NCBI RefSeq assembly: GCF_046292825.1
Contig: NZ_JBKBQG010000025.1
Coordinates: 4,679-68,678 of the forward strand
Direction of reading: 5' to 3'
From: Salinarimonas sp046292825
GTDB lineage: Bacteria; Pseudomonadota; Alphaproteobacteria; Rhizobiales; Beijerinckiaceae
Length of the DNA stretch: 64,000 nt
Part shown: positions 60,468-64,000 of the stretch, one piece after another
Layout of the letters: each line of letters starts with the position of its first letter
Position numbering within the stretch: position 1 is the stretch's first letter
The notes under the pieces: model-generated
Database searches by the model: none
What the model saw: the letters and a program-made list of their open reading frames with translations, nothing else
Told to the model about the DNA's origin: nothing
Position numbers and translations under genes: made by a program

Positions 60468-61448
60468 TCAGCCGATCTCCACCACCGTTCGCCCCCGCAC
60501 GCGTCCCGCGAGGATCGCCTGCGCCTCGTCGATCGCGGCGTCGAGCGGGATCGTGCGGGTCATCGCGTCGAGGATCGCGGGGTCGAGATCGCGGGCGAGC
60601 CGCGCCCACGCCTGCTCGCGCAGCGGGATCGGCGCGGGCACCGAGTTGACGCCGAGAAGCGCGACGCCGCGCAGGATGAAGGGCGCCACCGAGGTCGGCA
60701 GGTCCATGCCCGCGGCATTGCCGCAGGCGGCGACGGCGCCGTCCGGGCTCGTCATCGAGAGGACGTTGGCGAGAACGGCTCCGCCGACGGTGTCGATCGC
60801 AGCCGCCCAGCGCGCCTTGGCGAGGGGCTTCGCCGGCCCCTCGAGCTCGGCGCGCGGGATCGTCTGCGCGGCCCCGAGGCGGGCGAGATAATCGGCTTCC
60901 TCCTCCGCGCGCCCGCTCGCGGCGATCACCTGCCAGCCCGCCGCCGCCAGGAGCGCGACGGCGACAGAGCCGACGCCGCCCGCCGCGCCCGTCACCAGAG
61001 CCGGCCCGGCAGCGGGCGCGAGCCCGTGGCGTTCGAGCGCGAGGAGGCAGAGCATGGCGGTCAGCCCCGCGGTGCCGACGGCCATGGCGCGGGCGGGACT
61101 CATGCCCTCGGGCAGCGCGACGAGCCAATCGCCCGAGACCCGCATGCGCTCGGCATAGGCGCCGAGATGCGTCTCGCCGACGCCCCAGCCGGTGAGGACG
61201 ACGGCATCGCCCGGCTTCCAGCGCGGATGGTCGGAGCGCTCGACGATCCCCGCCGCGTCGATGCCGGCGATCATGGGGAAGCGGCGCACGACGGGCGCGC
61301 GGCCCGTGAGCGCGAGCCCGTCCTTGTAGTTCAGCGTGGAATGGGACACGCGCAGGACGACGTCCCCCTCCATCAGCTCCGATTCGGGGAAGTCCGTCAG
61401 GGCGGCCCGCGTGCCGTCCTCCGCCTTGGTGATCACGATCGCCCGCAT
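60468..61448 (-). CDS. acuI: Acrylyl-CoA reductase-type quinone oxidoreductase (AcuI/YhdH)
   Basis: An NADPH-dependent medium-chain reductase of the YhdH/AcuI group, 326 residues. MRAIVITKAEDGTRAAL at the start, HSTLNYKDGLALTGRAPVVR, FPMIAGIDAAGIVERSDHPRWK, VGTAGLTAMLCLLALE, the nucleotide motif LVTGAAGGVGSVAVALLAA and ACGNAAGMDLPTSVAPFILRG are typical. It lacks zinc ligands, like AcuI. It detoxifies acrylyl-CoA, relevant to propionate and 3-hydroxypropionate metabolism. The ATG is at 61448. Confidence 0.9.
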   Translation of the reverse strand: MRAIVITKAEDGTRAALTDFPESELMEGDVVLRVSHSTLNYKDGLALTGRAPVVRRFPMIAGIDAAGIVERSDHPRWKPGDAVVLTGWGVGETHLGAYAERMRVSGDWLVALPEGMSPARAMAVGTAGLTAMLCLLALERHGLAPAAGPALVTGAAGGVGSVAVALLAAAGWQVIAASGRAEEEADYLARLGAAQTIPRAELEGPAKPLAKARWAAAIDTVGGAVLANVLSMTSPDGAVAACGNAAGMDLPTSVAPFILRGVALLGVNSVPAPIPLREQAWARLARDLDPAILDAMTRTIPLDAAIDEAQAILAGRVRGRTVVEIG

Positions 61449-61534
61449 GGCGCCCTCCCCGCTCGGCTCGTCCGTCGGCGAGTTCACACGAGGGCGGGGC
61501 GCCGGGCAAGAGGGCGCTTCCGAAAGCGTCGGCG

Positions 61535-61557
61535 GCGGGGCGGGCGTGCCGCCCCGC
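61535..61557 (-). terminator. Hairpin after minE
   Basis: A perfect 9-bp stem, GCGGGGCGG (61535-61543) and CCGCCCCGC (61549-61557), with a 5-nt loop begins eight bases past the minE stop. It probably ends the minCDE transcript; it has no T-run. Confidence 0.55.
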
Positions 61558-61564
61558 GCGCTCC

Positions 61565-61837
61565 TCACGCGACCTGCTTCTTGAGGTCCTTCGGCAGCTC
61601 GGGCAGCTCGATGTCGACCTCGAGCAGCGAGACCGAATCGCCGCGGTCCATCTTGACGCGGACCTTGTCGCGCTCGACCGGCACGTGCTTTGCGATGACG
61701 GCGAGGATCTCCTCGCGCAGGATCGCGACGAGGTCCGATTGGCCGATCACGGCGCGTTCGTGGGCGAGGAGCACCTGGAGGCGCTCCCGCGCCACCGGCG
61801 CGGAATTGCGCCGGGTGAAGAGGCTGAACAGGCTCAT
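61565..61837 (-). CDS. minE: Cell division topological specificity factor MinE
   Basis: A 90-residue MinE. The N-terminal amphipathic membrane/MinD-binding part is MSLFSLFTRRNSAPVARERL with QVLLAHERA. The topological domain contains LVAILREEILAVIAKHV and KVRVKMDRGDSVSLLEVDIELP. It stimulates MinD ATPase and drives pole-to-pole oscillation. The start overlaps the minD stop in ATGA. Last in minCDE. Confidence 0.96.
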   Translation of the reverse strand: MSLFSLFTRRNSAPVARERLQVLLAHERAVIGQSDLVAILREEILAVIAKHVPVERDKVRVKMDRGDSVSLLEVDIELPELPKDLKKQVA

Positions 61838-62649
61838 GCGGCCCTCCTTCCGAAGAGCTTCCCGAAGAAGCTCTTCTTCTCTGCGGGAACGGTCATGGCG
61901 AGGGTCTCGCCCTCGAGCCGGCGCGCGGCGTCGAAATAGGCGCGGGCGGGCGCCGAATCCGGCTCGCACAGCGTGACCGGGCTGCCGAGATTGGAGGCGC
62001 GCAGCACGTCCTGGCTCTCGGGAATGATGCCCACGAGCGGGATCGAGAGGATCTCGAGCACGTCGTCGACCTTGAGCATGTCGCCGCGCTCGGCGCGGAT
62101 GGGGTCGTAGCGGGTCAGAAGCAGGTGCTTCTCCATCCGCTCGCCGCGCTCGGCCTTCTCGGTCTTCGAATCGAGGAGGCCGATGATCCGGTCCGAATCG
62201 CGAACCGAGGAGACCTCCGGATTGGTCACCACGATCGCCGCATCCGCATGGCGCATCGCGAGCGTCGCGCCGCGCTCGATGCCGGCGGGGCTGTCGCAGA
62301 TCACCCAGTCGAACTTCTCGCGAAGCTCGTCCATGACCTTGGCGACGCCCTCCTGGGTGAGGTTGTCCTTGTCGCGGGTCTGGGAGGCGGGCAGGAGGTG
62401 GAGCGTGTCGCACCTCTTGTCGCGGATCAGCGCCTGGGCGAGCTTGGCGTCGCCCTGCACCACGTTGATGAGGTCGAACACCACGCGGCGCTCGGCCCCC
62501 ATGACCAGATCGAGATTGCGCAGGCCGACGTCGAAGTCGACCACGACGACGTTCTTGCCGCCGCGCGCGAGGGCCGCGCCGAGCGCGGCCGTCGAGGTCG
62601 TCTTGCCGACGCCCCCCTTACCGGAAGTCACGACCAGAACCTTGGCCAT
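61834..62649 (-). CDS. minD: Septum-site determining ATPase MinD
   Basis: A membrane-associated ParA-type ATPase, 271 residues. The deviant Walker A is VTSGKGGVGKTTSTAALGAA, with Walker B-type FDVGLRNLDLVMGAERR and DSPAGIERG. The C-terminal amphipathic helix KKSFFGKLFGRRAA is the membrane-targeting sequence. AGGAGG lies nine bases before the ATG at 62649, and an ATG three codons earlier is too close to that site. Recruits MinC and is displaced by MinE. Confidence 0.97.
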   Translation of the reverse strand: MAKVLVVTSGKGGVGKTTSTAALGAALARGGKNVVVVDFDVGLRNLDLVMGAERRVVFDLINVVQGDAKLAQALIRDKRCDTLHLLPASQTRDKDNLTQEGVAKVMDELREKFDWVICDSPAGIERGATLAMRHADAAIVVTNPEVSSVRDSDRIIGLLDSKTEKAERGERMEKHLLLTRYDPIRAERGDMLKVDDVLEILSIPLVGIIPESQDVLRASNLGSPVTLCEPDSAPARAYFDAARRLEGETLAMTVPAEKKSFFGKLFGRRAA

Positions 62650-62692
62650 CGCTCTCATCCTCCTGTTGCCCCCACGCACGCGCCGGCTCTTG

Positions 62693-63535
62693 TCAGCCGA
62701 TCGCGGCGATTCGCATCGCATCGCCTTCGAGCCAGACCTGAGCGGCCTTGCCGCGCAGCTCCGACTGCATGTCCTCGGCCGTCTTGTAGAGGCCGTCGAT
62801 CGCCACGAGCTCGGCTTCGAGCTTGCGGCAGAAGATTCGCGCCTGCCCGTTGCCGGCGGCGCCCGCGAGCGCCCGGCCGCGCAGGGCGCCGTAGACGTGG
62901 ATCGAGCCGCCCGCGACGATCTCGGCGCCCGAGGCGACCGATCCGAGCACGGTGACGTCGCCCTCGACGAAGACGATCGACTGGCCCGAGCGCACCGGCT
63001 CCTCGATGATCAGCGAGGGCATGGGCGCGGGGGCGGCGGGCGCGGCGACGCTCTGGGCCGCCCCACTCTCGCCCGTCTCCTTGCCGTCCGCCTTGCCCTT
63101 GGCCTTCGCCTTGCCCTTGGCCTCGCCGGACGCGTCCTTCGTCGCGGCGTCCGGCGCCGCGACGGCGGCGGCCTCGACCGCGCGGGCGGCCTCGGCGGCG
63201 GGGTCGATCTCGGCGGCGGGCCGGCCGCCGCGCATCTCCGGCGGCAGGCCGGGGCCGAGCATGGAGGGCTTCGAGCCTTCGACGCCCATGATTCGCACGC
63301 CGCGCTCGCCGAGGAGCTCGACGAGCCGCGCGAGCTCGTCGCGCGAGATCGAGAGCCCGTTCAGATCGAGGATGATCGGCCGTCCCAGGAAGAAGCCCGG
63401 CGACTTGTCGGCGAGCGCGTCGAGGCGCTCGAGCCAGTCCTCGAACGGCAGCTCCGGCGCGAGCGCCAGCGCGACGAAGGAGCGACCGCGGAAACGGATG
63501 GCGGACTTGGTCGGGGACGAGGTGACTGCGTTCAT
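62693..63535 (-). CDS. minC: Septum-site inhibitor MinC
   Basis: An inhibitor of FtsZ assembly, 280 residues. The N-terminal MinC_N domain spans about residues 12-95 (IRFRGRSFVALALAPELP, DKSPGFFLGRPIILDLN). An Ala/Lys/Gly-rich low-complexity linker runs roughly 105-175 with repeated GKAK-type units. The C-terminal beta-helix MinC_C domain has SIVFVEGDVTVLGSVASGAEIV, GSIHVYGALRGRALAGAAGN and ARIFCRKLEAELVAIDG. The linker is long compared with E. coli MinC. First gene of minCDE; a CtrA-type box lies 46 bases upstream of the ATG. Confidence 0.94.
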   Translation of the reverse strand: MNAVTSSPTKSAIRFRGRSFVALALAPELPFEDWLERLDALADKSPGFFLGRPIILDLNGLSISRDELARLVELLGERGVRIMGVEGSKPSMLGPGLPPEMRGGRPAAEIDPAAEAARAVEAAAVAAPDAATKDASGEAKGKAKAKGKADGKETGESGAAQSVAAPAAPAPMPSLIIEEPVRSGQSIVFVEGDVTVLGSVASGAEIVAGGSIHVYGALRGRALAGAAGNGQARIFCRKLEAELVAIDGLYKTAEDMQSELRGKAAQVWLEGDAMRIAAIG

Positions 63536-63580
63536 CGGGGCGGATCTCACTGTGATGCGCCCGATCTGAAAGGGACGTGG

Positions 63581-63595
63581 TTAATGGGGGGTTAA
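63581..63595 (-). promoter_or_regulatory. Perfect CtrA-type box upstream of minCDE
   Basis: TTAA-N7-TTAA (63581-63584 and 63592-63595, spacer TGGGGGG) matches the full CtrA consensus exactly, about 46 bases upstream of the minC start in a very GC-rich genome where TTAA is rare. CtrA is the alphaproteobacterial cell-cycle regulator, and minCD control by CtrA is known in Sinorhizobium. A CtrA gene is not in the window. Confidence 0.7.
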
Positions 63596-63728
63596 TTCGC
63601 GCAATGGGATCGGCAACTTTTGCCGGGCATGCGAGTGACGTATGGTCATGGTTGCATTTCGGCGGCCGTGACGGGTGCGCCTGGACCGGACGAGGAAGGG
63701 GCCGACGCGGGTGATTCGCAGCGCCCCA

Positions 63729-63870
63729 TCCCTCCCCGGAGGGGAGCGTGGCCTTTCGAGCGCGAGCGAGAAAGGCCGGGCGGGGCCCGGGTGGAGATCA
63801 TCCCGCAGGCGTCGTGCCCCACCCGACCTGCGTCGCCTTCGGCTCGCAGGCCACCCTGCCCTACCGAGTA
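63729..63870. repeat. R2 interspersed palindromic element, copy e (right end eroded)
   Basis: An element of about 140 bp that begins TCCCTCCCCGGAGGGGAGCGTGGCC and ends imperfectly (GGCCACCCTGCCCTACCGAGTA), with the internal pair GGGCGGGGCCCGGG / GCCCCACCCG partly decayed. It is the most degenerate copy in the window. It is upstream of minC, and the gene beyond is outside the window. Confidence 0.75.
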
Positions 63871-63917
63871 CGCACATCGGCGTTCGTGCATGCGTTCGAC
63901 GAAAACGGTGCGGCCGT

Positions 63918-64000
63918 TCTCCTTCCCCTCAGGGGAAGGTGGCTCCGACCCCGAACAGGGGTCGGAGACGGATGGGGTCGTTCGACCCGAAGGGTCGAAG
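63918..64000. repeat. R3 interspersed palindromic element, copy b (cut by window edge)
   Basis: It begins TTCTCCTTCCCCTCAGGGGAAGG and runs through GTGGCTCCGACCCCGAACAG and GGGTCGGAGACGGATGGGGTC. Almost every base matches the reverse complement of the right half of the element at 46408-46613, so it is the second copy in the other orientation. The remainder lies past the window end. Confidence 0.85.

Overview
The window is a GC-rich stretch (hand counts of typical coding lines are near 75% GC) from an alphaproteobacterial chromosome, most likely Hyphomicrobiales (Rhizobiales). Supporting signs are an F0 ATP synthase cluster (atpI-B-E-b'-b) without F1 genes, a CcrM-type cell-cycle methyltransferase, minCDE under a perfect CtrA-type box, the DUF2948-hisD pair, the aroK-aroB-CNNM/CBS order and QmcA/NfeD. 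The genus cannot be read from the sequence. Genes are densely packed, with many 4-base ATGA/GTGA overlaps. No rRNA, tRNA, CRISPR array or IS transposase was found.

Layout. 1-9.3 kb: the 3' end of secA, argB bracketed by inverted copies of a compound repeat, a two-gene RND efflux operon, PPK2 and a hemolysin III-like membrane protein. 9.3-18.1 kb: a GMC oxidoreductase, a small XRE regulator, hemW, a three-gene type III polyketide operon (synthase, methyltransferase, FAD oxidoreductase), a DSP-like phosphatase, a CitE-like lyase and a DUF985 cupin. 18.1-21.7 kb: a signalling cassette of CHASE kinase, stand-alone receiver and REC-HisKA_2 kinase, with no output domain. 22-25 kb: a small membrane protein, a XerD recombinase and an RloA/RloB-type pair (ATPase plus TOPRIM-like protein). 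The middle of rloA is strikingly AT-rich, and a nested palindrome precedes the pair.

25-35 kb: a BCCT transporter, then a catabolic block of TPP enzyme, class III CoA-transferase and a DapB-like protein lacking the usual His pair. Next come GcdH and an ALDH7-type dehydrogenase with a divergent LysR regulator, which together fit lysine/2-aminoadipate breakdown through glutaryl-CoA. 35-42.8 kb: L,D-transpeptidase, D-3-phosphoglycerate dehydrogenase, QmcA/NfeD, CcrM and F0 genes. 42.9-54.3 kb: SMC, a DsbA-like oxidoreductase, DUF1223, a second CoA-transferase, DUF2948, HisD, and MmsA with a divergent LysR regulator. 54.4-64 kb: CNNM/CBS protein, AroB, AroK, an isobutyryl-CoA dehydrogenase-like enzyme (a valine-pathway partner for MmsA), small hypotheticals, a universal stress protein, AcuI and MinE-MinD-MinC.

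Intergenic spaces are populated by at least three families of 140-280 bp interspersed palindromic elements, called here R1 (TGTCATCC ends), R2 (TCCCTCCCC ends) and R3 (CTCCTTCCCC ends). Where both flanking genes are visible, every copy lies downstream of a stop codon and none lies between divergent promoters. Two R2 copies supply the last codons and stop codon of the adjacent gene.
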